Shown here: piece by piece, positions 49,578-62,933 of the stretch
How the letters are laid out: each line of letters opens with the position of its first letter
Numbering within the stretch: the first letter of the stretch is position 1
DNA from: Nemophila menziesii
Taxonomy: Eukaryota; Streptophyta; Magnoliopsida; Boraginales; Hydrophyllaceae
NCBI GenBank assembly: GCA_029959085.1
Contig: JARWIR010000002.1
Span: 59,078,154-59,142,153 of the forward strand
Direction of reading: 5' to 3'
Length of the DNA: 64,000 bases
Notes under the pieces: model-generated
Told to the model about the DNA's origin: nothing
The model's input: only the letters and a program-made list of their open reading frames with translations
The model's database searches: none
Translations under genes and position numbers: made by a program

Positions 49578-50666
49578 AGTAACCCAAACATACAATTTAG
49601 GAATCCTTCTCTTTGAATTGACTCTATCCAGAATTTCCACCTGTCCAAACAACACAGATAGTTCATATACCTTTGCCTAGCATCAACTAAATAAAATCAA
49701 TATTAAATTTATACATAAAACTATACATTAACCACCACCGCTCTAAATCAATTAACTCGACAGTAACATAAATAAAAGTAATAGTAACAAGTAACATTTA
49801 TCAAGTAAATCTTACCATAAAAAATATGAAACCTCCCTGAAATGGCATGGTCAACGATCTTATTCGATTTGTTTATATCTTCTGTAATATTTTTCTTGAC
49901 ATGGCCCGACCTGTATGAAAAACAAGGGATTAATCCCAATTTCATGACGATTATCAATAAATAACACATAAATTTTACAATTCACTTATTCATGGATTAT
50001 TTTCATAACACATGTTTCAAGTTAAGATGGATATACAGATGTATAGAGAAAAAGGTGTTTTGGGAGGTAAATGTACCAACATTTGGCTACTGATGGGATG
50101 GCCAAACTTCTTTTGGATAGGAACTATTACTATTGACATTTCAATAGAGTTTTATTTTTGGGTGCCCCTATGGCTCAGATTTATTTAGGAAAATCAACCA
50201 CATACACTTTCTTCATTAGTTTTCTGTCAAATCTTTTCATTATCAAAAGTAACACATCCTCACTATCTCTTACGTTTGTTTTCATTTAGGGTTGCGTGAA
50301 GATTCAATTTTTAGTTATTACAAATTAATAATCGAGAATTATAAAAGAAGAAAGGAATCGAAAGATTACCTGATTTGAAAGCCACTGATTGAAGGAAGGA
50401 TCGATTTTAGAGAAGATCGTTTATCTTTATGCTGTCCAATGAACCTTTACCCTTCTTTACTTTTTACTTTCTACCAATTGACCAGAGGAATAAGGGAACC
50501 AAAGATAGATAACGGTGTTTTATAGATAAACTGTTGATTGTAAAAAAATAAATACACACCAGTTTACATGGGCCGTCAGTATGCTAACGTATTTAATTTT
50601 TTATTAAAACTCAAACCCGCGCCCTAAAAACTCCCCGCCCACCTTTTGACCCAATAGGATTCAAAA

Positions 50667-52297
50667 GTGAAGGACACCCAAGTCCCTAAATTTTTTATAT
50701 TTGAACACTTAGGTCCCTTAGTTCATATTTATCTTTTTCCAAGTCCCTTTTTTAACTTATACGGTTATATTTAATGGTCAAAACTTTGACTTTTTAAAAT
50801 TCCTACATTTCAAATTATAAACTATTTTAATTGTATTATTTAATTAAGAGAATTAAGAAATATAATTTATTTTTTGAGACGTATTTTTGAAAATGTTTTT
50901 TAATCAAAAATAATATAATAAATTTTAATATTATTTTTTTTAATTTTTTTAATTTTATTTGTAAAGTGAATGTTTTCACATAATTATTTTATAAAATAAA
51001 ATATGATGAATTTTTTAGATAATATTTTGTATAAATAATACTTTTTTGTTTAAAATATTTTTTTCTATTTAACTTTTAAGCATTCAACACAAATGTATTA
51101 TATATTTTTAAGAATCAAAATTACGTTTACATATTAAGAAAAAAGTTGAATAATTATCCAAGTAAAATTTTCTTTGATCTTTTCCTCATTCTACAAAGAT
51201 AAACATATCAAAAATTCACACATGCATTAAAGTATCACAATATTGTTAAAATTTGCTCATATCATGCCAAAATTCTATTCTTTTGCCTAAATTTTTATTC
51301 AAAAAACTAACAAAAATATATTCATTATTTTTTTAATTAGATAAAAAGTATTCCCGACTATATGATTACCATACTCACAAGATATCACAAAAATAACAAT
51401 CACACTAAAATTTAAACATCTACATGTTGAGAAGAGTCTGCCTCATCTACTATGATCTAACAGGACATATATTAGCAATGTGGAGGAGGCAACATTTTCT
51501 CGACATGGTGGATAATAAATTTATAGTATGAATGTTATTTTTGTCATGTCTTTTGAAATTGGTAATCATATGATTGATAATATTGTTTGTCTAATTTAAA
51601 AATTGAATATCTTCTTAAAACTTTTGGAAGAAAAAATTAAGCAAAACAATAAGGTTTACGTATAAATAAGAGCAAATTTGAACAATCTTGTTATGTTTAA
51701 TGCGTGTAAGAGATTGTTTGTATAATTATCTTTGTAGAATGAGGTAAAATTATAGGAAATAATATATCCAACTTCTTTCTCAATATGTAAACGCAATTCT
51801 GATCTTAAAAATATATAATACGTCTGTGTTGAATGCTTAAAAGTTAAATAAAAAAATTATTTGTATATTACAAAATATTATTTGTATATTACAAAATGTT
51901 ATTTACACCAAATATTATTTAAATTATTTAATCTTTTTCCATTTTACGATTTTATGAATAAAATATACATTCACCTTTCAAGTAAAAAAAGTAGATTTTA
52001 AAATTTATTATTTTTTTTGGTAAAAATATTTAACATATTTTGTGTCTAAAAATATAAATTATATTTCTTAATTCTATAAATCAAAGAATACAACTAAAAA
52101 AATAGGTTAAAAATTACAAGTTGATATCTATACAAGTAGTTAATAAAGCGTACGAAAGGAATTTTAAGAAAATTAAAATTTTATCCATTAAATATAATCA
52201 TCCATGTCAAAAAAGGGACTTGACAATAAATAAAAAAGAAATGAGGGAGCTAAGTGTCCCAATATTAAAAACATAGGGACCTAGATGTCCTTTTCCC
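50667..52297. mobile_element. Foldback element, array copy 5
   Basis: 1,631 bp, flanked by GGATTCAAAA at 50657-50666 and 52298-52307. Same length and 21-bp internal duplication as copy 1. Confidence 0.85.
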
Positions 52298-54559
52298 GGA
52301 TTCAAAAATGTCTTGTTTTCTTTTGTTTAGGCCGGACCATGGATTTGGTTCAGCCCAAATATATCATATGTATTATAAATGTAAAGTACATAGTACTCTT
52401 ACTCCTTCGATATGGTCTTTTGACCCATCGACTTACTTTCCTTTTATGTTTTGTCTGGCCTCTCCACACCTCAAATCTCACTCTCTGACTATCTCTCTTA
52501 TTTCTTAGAAAGTAACCGGGTGTTTAATAGCTTGGTTACTGGGTAAGATTGGCACGGATAAGCTTATTATTGATCAAAATCGCCTTTACATGTATATTTT
52601 TTACTCAAAACCTTAATATTTGTCATTACATTGTTTCTTAAGTGCTTGGATCAATTGTATTTGTAAATATGATGGGTTCTTACGTGTTTTACTCTTTGAT
52701 TTTGTTTATTTTCATTTGTTTAAATTGCATAGGTTCGTTAATTCCTTTATAAGTTGTGTGGGTTTGTTTATTCTTGAGAAATTAAAAAGGATAAATTATT
52801 ACGTTTTGGGTAATAATGTGGTTAAAACCCGTGAGTAAAATTATGAGATTAAGGGTATATGAGTTTATCACAACTCTCACAATCCCACTCTCTGTTTCAT
52901 AACCGATGGGGCTTGGTATTGTAATTGGGTTTTTATTACAATACCATATCATCGTGTATGGAAGTTGGTGCTTCTAAAATAATTTATCACCATTTGGTTG
53001 CATTCTAAGGCAATTTCAGTTTATGCTGTTATTTTTATTAATGGTATTTTCAATCTATTAATCTTAAACAAGTGACCAATTTTCCTAATATAGTTTTTAA
53101 ATTCTTTTTGTCAGTTTTTTAATTTAATAATCTCTCTTCTTTAATGATGAATTTCTAGGTTATGATAGCTCTTGCGGAACTATTATGCGATCAACTGAAA
53201 AAACAAAAATAAAGAGTATAAGTTAGCAGTCATTTAATACAAAGTCCATAGATGATCCTCTCACATTTGTTGATCTCACATTTCTTGACATTTTTTGATC
53301 TCACATTTCTTGATGAGCCTGACCCACCCGTAAAGGACAATGAATCCTTTATTTATGTTGTTAATTGTTATTCATAATATTGATGGGCCTGGAATGCTTC
53401 TATTGAACATGTCAATGTAACTATATGTAAGTATTAGTTGGTTAATGACCAAATAGGTAATTTATAACTTACAAGTTAAATTCACCCAAACTATGTTTGC
53501 ATATCCTTTTCCCATGATTAATAAAGTTTATTGTATGAGGACATTTTTGTTAAGTTGTCATCTACTGGTGTATGAATACTTGTAAGGTTTAAATATAGTT
53601 ACTTGTCCCTAACTATATAGAGTCAATGAAGATATTAAATGTGCGACCTATTTTAATCCTAATGATGAAAATAAAATCTGAGGCATTAATACTAACTGAG
53701 TTCTTCTTTTTAGTGTGTAATTACAAGACAGGACCTTGATTATGTTCTTAAAATTGAAATTTCCAGCATGAATCGACATCGAGATATGACATAATCCCTT
53801 CATCTTTTCTTTTATTTCGGACAACAAGGAAGTAATATGATATATTTCGAAATCGATAAGTTAGATCAGCGATGTCCACTTGTATCATCCAAAAAACTTC
53901 CACAAAATCCGTGCAATTAACATTGACTAGATACCCCATAAACATCTTATGTCACTACACACCCAACCTTTGTATGATTTTTAAATATTTTATATACAAA
54001 CCAGACCCAATACAGAGGATACCTTACACCATAAAAACTCAGTATTACACCATAAGAGAAGGGTGTGAAGCCCACCCCTTGTCTATACGAAAGTATCATC
54101 ACAAGCAAAATGTTGTACCATAAAATTACATCCACTAAGAATCCGAGCACATCTGAGGCCCAAAAAATCGCACAACCTGTATTCCTTCTCCCTTTGATAT
54201 CCTTTACCACCCAAGAACTCCATAATAAACAAAGTAAAAAAACAAGAGTTATTTTCATAGTAACATAAAAAAACAAAATAAAAACTGTAATTAAGTCAAT
54301 TGCAACAATGATAATAAGATTTTTAGCAAAAATAAACTTTATGAAGACATACCCCAACAAGATAATGCTGAAATTTAACTTAATAAAAAAAAAAGAAAGG
54401 AGGAAAGAAGAAGAGTTAAGAAACATTCCATTATCCATTAACTATAAAAACTCAAATGTACTTGACCTTAAAATCCACAATTAGAAGAAAACTCTAGTTG
54501 CTTTACCAAGTTCATGAATTATTACAATTCTAATTAACATATTAAAATTAAGAAAAATT

Positions 54560-54719
54560 CTTCCATCCAATATTTGATGACCCTACACCAATTATATTCG
54601 TACACATACCCCATGTTGTAAACTTACAAAAGTTAATTTATTAATTTAATGACATGTGTTTTGTTATAAAAATCAATGACTACGATATAAATATTTGACC
54701 ATCCATTATTGGATGGAAG
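54560..54719. mobile_element. 160-bp MITE-like element, array copy 6
   Basis: Counterpart of 1981-2140 with both inverted ends readable. Confidence 0.58.
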
Positions 54720-55787
54720 TCTTTATTACAAAGATATATTAAAATATAAAATAAAATCTCCATTACAGTAGGAAATTGGTTATTTCAGTCATGATTTCTA
54801 GCTTCATTTAGAACTTGATTTTGTTTTGATTCTTTTAAACCTATAAACATTAAAGTTGTGGACGATTGTGCAGATTGTAAGTTTATCATTTTGCCATGCT
54901 TTCCTCTATTTTGCATCATAGCATAATTACAAAACGAAGAGGAATTTATAAGAATCAATTAATTTTGAACACAATATATTAACAAGAAAAATATGACATT
55001 TTCCAATCACATTATCATTAACTTGAGAATTATCCTGAAAATACACCTCTATATTCCTTAAGACATCAATTACATATATTGGAACAGAAAGAAAAATCAA
55101 CTACATATCTGCCCCTCGGACAACTGGTGAAACCATTTTTAACTAACACAGGCTTATTTGCATCTTTTGGAAACATAGTGAACTCTTGAATAAAAAATGG
55201 GGTGTGTATGCTAAAAGGGAGTTTCTCCAGGTAGGAGGAAACTTAAAAAGAAAGATACAAGAAAACGATTCCACCACGAGCATGTGATATTTGTCTTTCC
55301 AATTATATTTATTCCTCTTTCTTTTGCTAAAACAGATAAAAAGCTAAGTTGCTAAATTGATGCAATTACTAGTGTATCAAATGATTATATGGCTTTTAAT
55401 CGAATGAATAGCGCCTATTTTTTCACAAATGGGTATATATTGCGACATTTAAGGACACGAGACTACTAACTAATTAATATGAAAAATTACACAACCTTTT
55501 ATAAATTTATTATTTAAACATTCAAGACAGTAATTTGTTAATTTATTATTGAATAGGGGCATGCATCTTGTAGCATAAGTGAATTAAAAGTTTTCAATGT
55601 AATAAGGATTACATACATTAGAAAATCCAAGCTAATCTCACAAAGGTTTTGTTTCATTTTTGGTTTCAGAACCTATAAGAGTTTGTGTAATTCAGACATT
55701 TAATATATATACCAACGGAATAATTTGTATATGTTACAATTGAAATATGAAATGACATGATCAACAACGTTATATATGTATAATTAG

Positions 55788-56248
55788 TCTCGTTCACTAT
55801 ACTATTTCAATTTCTACAACCCAAAAATCCAGATAAGAAAGAGACACAGGAGACACAAGAAGTCTTTAGTACTTTCCATTTAGAATCATCTACTTGTGGA
55901 CAAGTAAATATTTCACTCAGGTGTAACGATACTTTGAGAAGAAACAATACTGAGTATGTGAGCATTCATACAGTGCTCAAATATGTTGAACAAAACTATT
56001 CAAAATCAGAGTAAAGATCTTGATTTATCTTCTGGGTTGAAGGAACTATGCGAAAGATTTGTAAGATTACAGTTACCTTCAAGTTCCACTAGTAGTACAG
56101 GGTAAATCCAAAGAAAATATTTTTAAGTGTTGCGGGCCCATCTGTAGTTAAAGATGATTTAACTAACGGCAATGAAAAAATTCGTATATCTATAGTAAAT
56201 GAAACAGGTATTGAAGAGGAACTTCCGAGATTTATTTACATGAAATAA
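55788..56248 (+). pseudogene. SUVR-type fragment, array copy 6
   Basis: Same fragment with the two shared frameshifts, otherwise readable through ELPRFIYMK. The downstream 163-bp segment is present. Confidence 0.5.
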
Positions 56249-57350
56249 AGTAACCCAAACACACAATTTAGGAATCCTTCTCTCTGAATTGACTCTATCC
56301 AGAATTTCCACCTGTCTAGACAACACAGATAGTTCATATACCTTTGCCTAGCATCAACTAAATAAAATCAATATTAAATTTATACATAAAACCATACATT
56401 AACCACCACCGCTCTAAATCAATTAACTCAACAGTAACATAAATGAAAGTAATAGTAACAAGTAACATTTATCAAGTAAATCTTACCATAAAAAATATGA
56501 AACCTCCCTGAAATGGCATGGTCAACGATCTTATTCGATTTGTTTATATCTTCTGTAATATTTTTCTTGACATGGCCCGACCTGTATGAAAAACAAGGGA
56601 TTAATCCCAATTTCATGTCGATTATCAATAAATAACACATAAATTTTACAATTTACTTATTTATGGCTTATTTTCATATCTGCACAATAATAACACATGT
56701 TTCAAGTTAAGATGGATATACAGATGTATAGAGAAAAAGGTGTTTTGGGAGGTAAATGTACCAACATTTGGCTACTGATGGGATGACCAAACTTCTTTTG
56801 GATAGGAACTATTACTATTGACATTTCAATAGAGTTTTATTTTTGGGTGCCCCTATGGCTCAGATTTATTTAGGCAAATCAACCACATACACTTTCTTCA
56901 TTAGTTTTCTGTCAAACAATTTCATTATCAAAAGTAACACATCCTCACTATCTCTTACGTTTGTTTTCACTTAGGGTTGCGTGAAGATTCAATTTTAATT
57001 ATTACAAATTAATAATCAAGAATTATAAAAGAAGAAATGAATCGAAAGATTACCTGATTTAAAAGCCACTGATTGAAGGAAGGATCGATTTTGGAGAAGA
57101 TCGTTTATCTTTATGCTGTCCAATGAACCTTTACCCTTATTTACTTTTTACTTTCTACCAATTGACCAGAGAAATAAGGGAACCAAAGATAGATAACGGT
57201 GTTTTATAGATAAACTGTTGATTGTAAAAAAATAAATACACACCAGTTTACATGGGTCGTCAGTATGCTAACGTATTTAATTTTTTATTAAAACTCAAAC
57301 CCGCGCCCTAAAAACTCCCCGCCCACCTTTTGACCCAATAGGATTCAAAA

Positions 57351-58960
57351 GTGAAGGACACCCAAGTCCCTAAATTTTTTATATTTGAACACTTAGGTCC
57401 CTTAGTTCATATTTATCTTTTTCCAAGTCTCTTTTTTAACTTATACGGTTATATTTAATGGTCAAAACTTTGACTTTTTAAAATTCCTACATTTCAAATT
57501 ATAAACTATTTTAATTGTATTATTTAATTAAGAGAATTAAGAAATATAATTTATTTTTTGAGACGTATTTTTGAAAATGTTTTTTAATCAAAAATAATAT
57601 AATAAATTTTAATATTATTTTTTTTAATTTTTTTTATTTTATTTGTAAAGTGAATGTTTTCACATAATTATTTTATAAAATAAAATATGATGAATTTTTT
57701 AGATAATATTTTGTATAAATAATACTTTTTAGTTTAAAATTTTTTTTTCTATTTAACTTTTAAGCATTCAACACAAATGTATTATATATTTTTAAGAATC
57801 AAAATTACGTTTACATATTAAGAAAAAAGTTGAATAATTATCCAAGTAAAATTTTCTTTGATCTTTTCCTCATTCTACAAAGATAAACATATTAAAAATT
57901 CACACATGCATTAAAGTATCAAAATATTGTTAAAATTTGCTCATATCATGCCAAAATTCTATTCTTTTGCCTAAATTTTTATTCAAAAAACTAACAAAAT
58001 TATATTCATTATTTTTTTAATTAGATAAAAAGTATTCCCGACTATATGATTACCATACTCACAAGATATCACAAAAATAACAATCACACTAAAATTTAAA
58101 TATCTACATGTTGAGAAGAGTCTGCCTCATCTAATATGATCTAACAAGACATATATTAGCAATGTGGAGGAGGCAACATTTTCTCGACATGGTGGATAAT
58201 AAATTTATAGTATGAATGTTATTTTTGTCATGTCTTTTGAAATTGGTAATCATATGATTGATAATATTGTTTGTCTGATTTAAAAATTGAATATCTTCTT
58301 AAATCTTTTGGAAGAAAAAATTAAGCAAAACAATAAGGTTTACGTATAAATAAGAGCAAATTTGAACAATCTTGTTATGTTTAATGCATGTGTGAGATTG
58401 TTTGTATAATTATCTTTGTAGAATGAGGTAAAATTATAGGAAATAATATATCCAACTTCTTTCTTAATATGTAAACGCAATTCTGATCTTAAAAATATAT
58501 AATACGTCTGTGTTGAATGCTTAAAAGTTAAATAAAAAAATTATTTGTATATTACAAAATATTATTTACACCAAATATTATTTAAATTATTTAATCTTTT
58601 TCCATTTTACGATTTTATGAATAAAATATACATTCACCTTTCAAATAAAAAAAGTAGATTTTAAATTTTTTTTTTTTTTTGGTAAAAATATTTAACATAT
58701 TTTGTGTCTAAAAATATAAATTATATTTCTTAATTCTATCAATCAAAGAATACAACTAAAAAAATAGGTTAAAAATTACAAGTTTATATCTATAAGAGTA
58801 GTTAATAAAGCGTACGAAAGGAATTTTAAGAAAATTAAAATTTTATCCATTAAATATAATCATCCATGTTAAAAAAAGGGACTTGACAATAAATAAAAAA
58901 GAAATGAGAGAGCTAAGTGTCCCAATATCAAAAACATAGGGACCTAGATGTCCTTTTCCC
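57351..58960. mobile_element. Foldback element, array copy 6
   Basis: 1,610 bp, flanked by GGATTCAAAA at 57341-57350 and 58961-58970. Contains a long T run near 58665. Confidence 0.85.
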
Positions 58961-61245
58961 GGATTCAAAAATGTCTTGTTTTCTTTTGTTTAGGCCGGAC
59001 CATGGGTTTGGTTCAGCCCAAATATATCATATGTATTATAAATGTAAAGTACATAGTACTCTTACTCCTTTGATATGGTCTTTTGACCCATCGACTTACT
59101 TTCCTTTTATGTTTTGTCTGGCCTCTCCACACCTCAAATCTCACACTCTCTGACTATCTCTCTTATTTCTTAGAAAGTAACCGGGTGTTTAATAGCTTGG
59201 TTACTGGGTAAGATTGGCACGGCTAAGCTTAATATTGATCAAAATCGCCTTTACATGTATATTTTTTACTCAAAACCTTAATATTTGTCAGTACATTTTT
59301 TCTTAAGTGCTTGGATCAATTGTATTTGTAAATATGATGGGTTCTTACGTGTTTTACTCTTTGATTTTGTTTATTTTCATTTGTTTAAATTGCATATGTT
59401 CTTTAATTCCTTTATAAGTTGTGTGGGTTTGTTTATTCTTGAGAAATTAAAAAGGATAAATTGTTACGTTTTGGGTAATAATGTGGTTAAAACCCGTGAG
59501 TAAAATTATGAGATTAAGTGTATATGAGTTTATCACAACTCTCACAATCCCACTCTCTGTTTCATAACCGATGGGGCTTGGTATTGTAATTGGGTTTTTA
59601 TTGCAATACCATATCATCGTGTATGGAAGTTGGTGTTTAGAAAAAAAATTATCACCATTTGGTTGCATTCTGAGGCAATTTCAGTTTATGCTGTTATTTT
59701 TATTAATGGTATTTTCAATCTATTAATCTTAAACAAGTGACCAATTTTCTTAATATAGTTTTTAAATTCTTTTTGTCAGTTTTTTAATTTAATAATCTCT
59801 CTTCTTTAATGATGAATTTCTAGGTTATGATAGCTCTTGCGGAACTATTATGCGATCAACTGAAAAAACAAAAACAAAGAGTATAAGTTAGCAGTCATTT
59901 AATACAAAGTCCATAGATGATCCTCTCACATTTGTTGATCTCACATTTCTTGACATTTTTTTATCTCACATTTCATGACATATTTTGATCTCACGTTTCT
60001 TGATGAGCCTGACCCACCCGTAAAGGACAATGAATCCTTTATTTATGTTGTTAATTGTTATTCATAATATTGATGGGCCTGGAATGCTTCTATTGAACAT
60101 GTCAATGTAACTATATGTAAGTATTAGTTGGTTAATGACCAAATAGGTAATTTATTACTTACAAGTTAAATTCACCCAAACTATGTTTGCATATCCTTTT
60201 CCCATGATTAATAAAGTTTATTGTATGAGGACATTTTTGTTAAGTTGTCATCTATTGGTGTATGAATACTTGTAAGGTTTCAATATAGTTACTTGTCCCT
60301 AACTATATAGAGTCAGTGAAGATATTAAATATGCGACCTATTTTAATCCTAATGATGAAAATAAAATCTGAGGCATTAATCCTAAATGAGTTCTTCTTTT
60401 TAGTGTGTAATTGCAAGACAGGACCTTGATTATGTTCTTAAAATTGAAATTTCCAGCATGAATCGACATCGAGATAGGACATGATCCCATCATCTTTTCT
60501 TTTATTTCGGACAACAAGGAAGTAATATGATATATTTCGAAATCGATATGTTAGATCAGCGATGTCCACTTGTATCATCCAAAAAACTTCCACAAAATCC
60601 GTGCAATTAACATTGACTAGATACCCCATAAACATCTTATGTCACTACACACCCAACCTTTGTATGATTTTTTAATATTTTATATACAAACCAGACCCAA
60701 TACAGAGGATACCTTACACCATAAAAACTCAGTATTACACCATAAGAGAAGGGTGTGAAGCCCACCCCTTGTCTATACGAAAGTATCATCACAAGCAAAA
60801 TGTTGTACCATAAAATTACATCCACTAAGAATCTGAGCACATCTGAGGCCTAAAAAATCGCACAACCTGTATTCCTTCTCCCTTTGATACCCTTTACCAA
60901 CCAAGAACTCCATAATAAACAAAGTAAAAAAACTAGAGTTATTTTCATAGTAACATAAAAAAACAAAATAAAAACTGTAATTAAGTCAATTGCAACAATG
61001 ATAATAAGATTTTTAACAAAAATAAACTTTATGAAGACATACCCCAACAAGATAATGCTGAAATTTAACTTAATAAAAAAAAAAGGAGGAAAGAAGAAGA
61101 GTTAAGAAACATTCCATTATCCATTAACTATAAAAACTCAAATGTACTTGACCTTAAAATCCACAATTAGAAGAAAACTCTAGTTGCTTTACCAAGTTCA
61201 TGAATTATTACAATTCTAATTAACATATTAAAATTAAGAAAAATT

Positions 61246-61405
61246 CTTCCATCCAATATTTGATGATCCTACACCAATTATATTCATGCACATACCCCAT
61301 GTTTTAAACTTACAAAAGTTAATTTATTAATTTAATGACATGTGTTTTGTTATAAAAATCAATGGCTACGATATAAATATTTGACCATCCCTTATTGGAT
61401 GGAAG
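61246..61405. mobile_element. 160-bp MITE-like element, array copy 7
   Basis: Counterpart of 1981-2140 with both inverted ends readable. Confidence 0.58.
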
Positions 61406-62472
61406 TATTTCTTACAAAGATATATTAAAATATAAAATAAAATCTCCATTACAGTTGGAAATTGGTTATTTCAGTCATGATTTCTAACTTCATTTAGAAC
61501 TTGATTTTGTTTTGATTCTTTTAAACCTATAAACATCAAAGTTGTGGACGATTGTGCAGATTGTAAGTTTATCATTTTGCCATGTTTTGCTCTATTTTGC
61601 ATCATAGCATAATTACAAAACGAAAGGAATTTCTAAGAATCAATTAATTTTGAACACAATATATTAACAAGAAAAATATGACATTTTCTAATCACATTAT
61701 CATCAACTTGAGAATTATCCTGAAAATACACCCTATATTCCTTAAGACATCAATTACATATATTGGAACAGAAAGAAAAATCAACTACATATCTGCCCCT
61801 CGGACAACTGGTGAAACCATTTTTAACTAACACAGGCTTATTTGCATCTTTTGGAAACATAGTGAACTCTTGAATAAAAAATGGGGTGTGTATGCTAAAA
61901 AGGAGTTTCTCCAGGTAGGAGGAAACTTAAAAAGAAAGATACAAGAAAACGATTCCACCACGAGCATGTGATATTTGTCTTTCCAATTATATTTATTCCT
62001 CTTTCTTTTGCTAAAACAGATAAAAAGCTAAGTTGTTAAATTGATGCAATTACTAGTGTATCAAATGATTATATGGCTTTTAATCGAATGAATAGCGTCC
62101 ATTTTTTCACAAATGGGTATATATTGCGACATTTAAGGACACGAGACTACTAACTAATTAATATGAAAAATTATACAACCTTTTATAAATTTATTATTTA
62201 AACATTCAAGACAAGTAATTTGTTTATTTATAATTGAATATGGGCATGCATCTTGTAGCATAAGTGAATTAAAAGTTTTCAATGTAATAAGGATTACATA
62301 CATTAGAAAATCCAAGCTAATCTCACAGTGGTTTTGTTTCATTTTTGGTTTCAGAACATATAAGAGTTTGTGTAATTCAGACATTTAATATATATATCAA
62401 TGGAATAATTTGTATATGTTACAATTGAAATATGAAATGACATGATCAACAACGTTATATATGTATAATTAG

Positions 62473-62933
62473 TCTCGTTCACTATACTATTTCAATTTCT
62501 ACAACCCAAAAATCCAGATAAGAAAGAGACACAGGAGACACAAGAAGTCTTTAGTACTTTCCATTTAGAATCATCTACTTGTGGACAAGTAAATATTTCA
62601 CTCAGGTGTAACGATACTTTGAGAAGAAACAATACTGAGTATGTGAGCAATCATACAGTGCTCAAATATGTTGAACAAAACTATTTAAAATCAGAGTAAA
62701 GATCTTGATTTATCTTCTGGGTTGGAAGAACTATGCGAAAGATTTGTAAGATTACAGTTACCTTCAAGTTCCACTAGTAGTACAGGGTAAATCCAAAGAA
62801 AATATTTTTAAGTGTTGCGGGCCCATCTGTAGTTAAAGATGATATAACTAACGGCAATGAAAAAATTCGTATATCTATAGTAAATGAAACAGGTATTGAA
62901 GAGGAACTTCCGAGATTTATTTACATGAAATAA
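62473..62933 (+). pseudogene. SUVR-type fragment, array copy 7
   Basis: Same fragment with the two shared frameshifts, otherwise readable. The downstream 163-bp segment is present. Confidence 0.5.

Larger units (their letters stand above)
45905..52604 (+). repeat. Tandem array unit, copy 5
   Basis: Complete unit of 6,700 bp. It retains the 163-bp segment. It has the longest 25-bp minisatellite in the window, a private deletion of about 23 bp near 49470 inside the SUVR-like fragment, and the 21-bp duplication (51855-51900) otherwise seen only in copy 1. No intact gene is visible. Confidence 0.93.
52605..59269 (+). repeat. Tandem array unit, copy 6
   Basis: Complete unit of 6,665 bp. It retains the 163-bp segment and has the shortest minisatellite. 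Its first part groups with copy 2, and its last part with copies 1 and 5 (GTATGCTAACGTATTT junction near 57256). No intact gene is visible. Confidence 0.93.
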
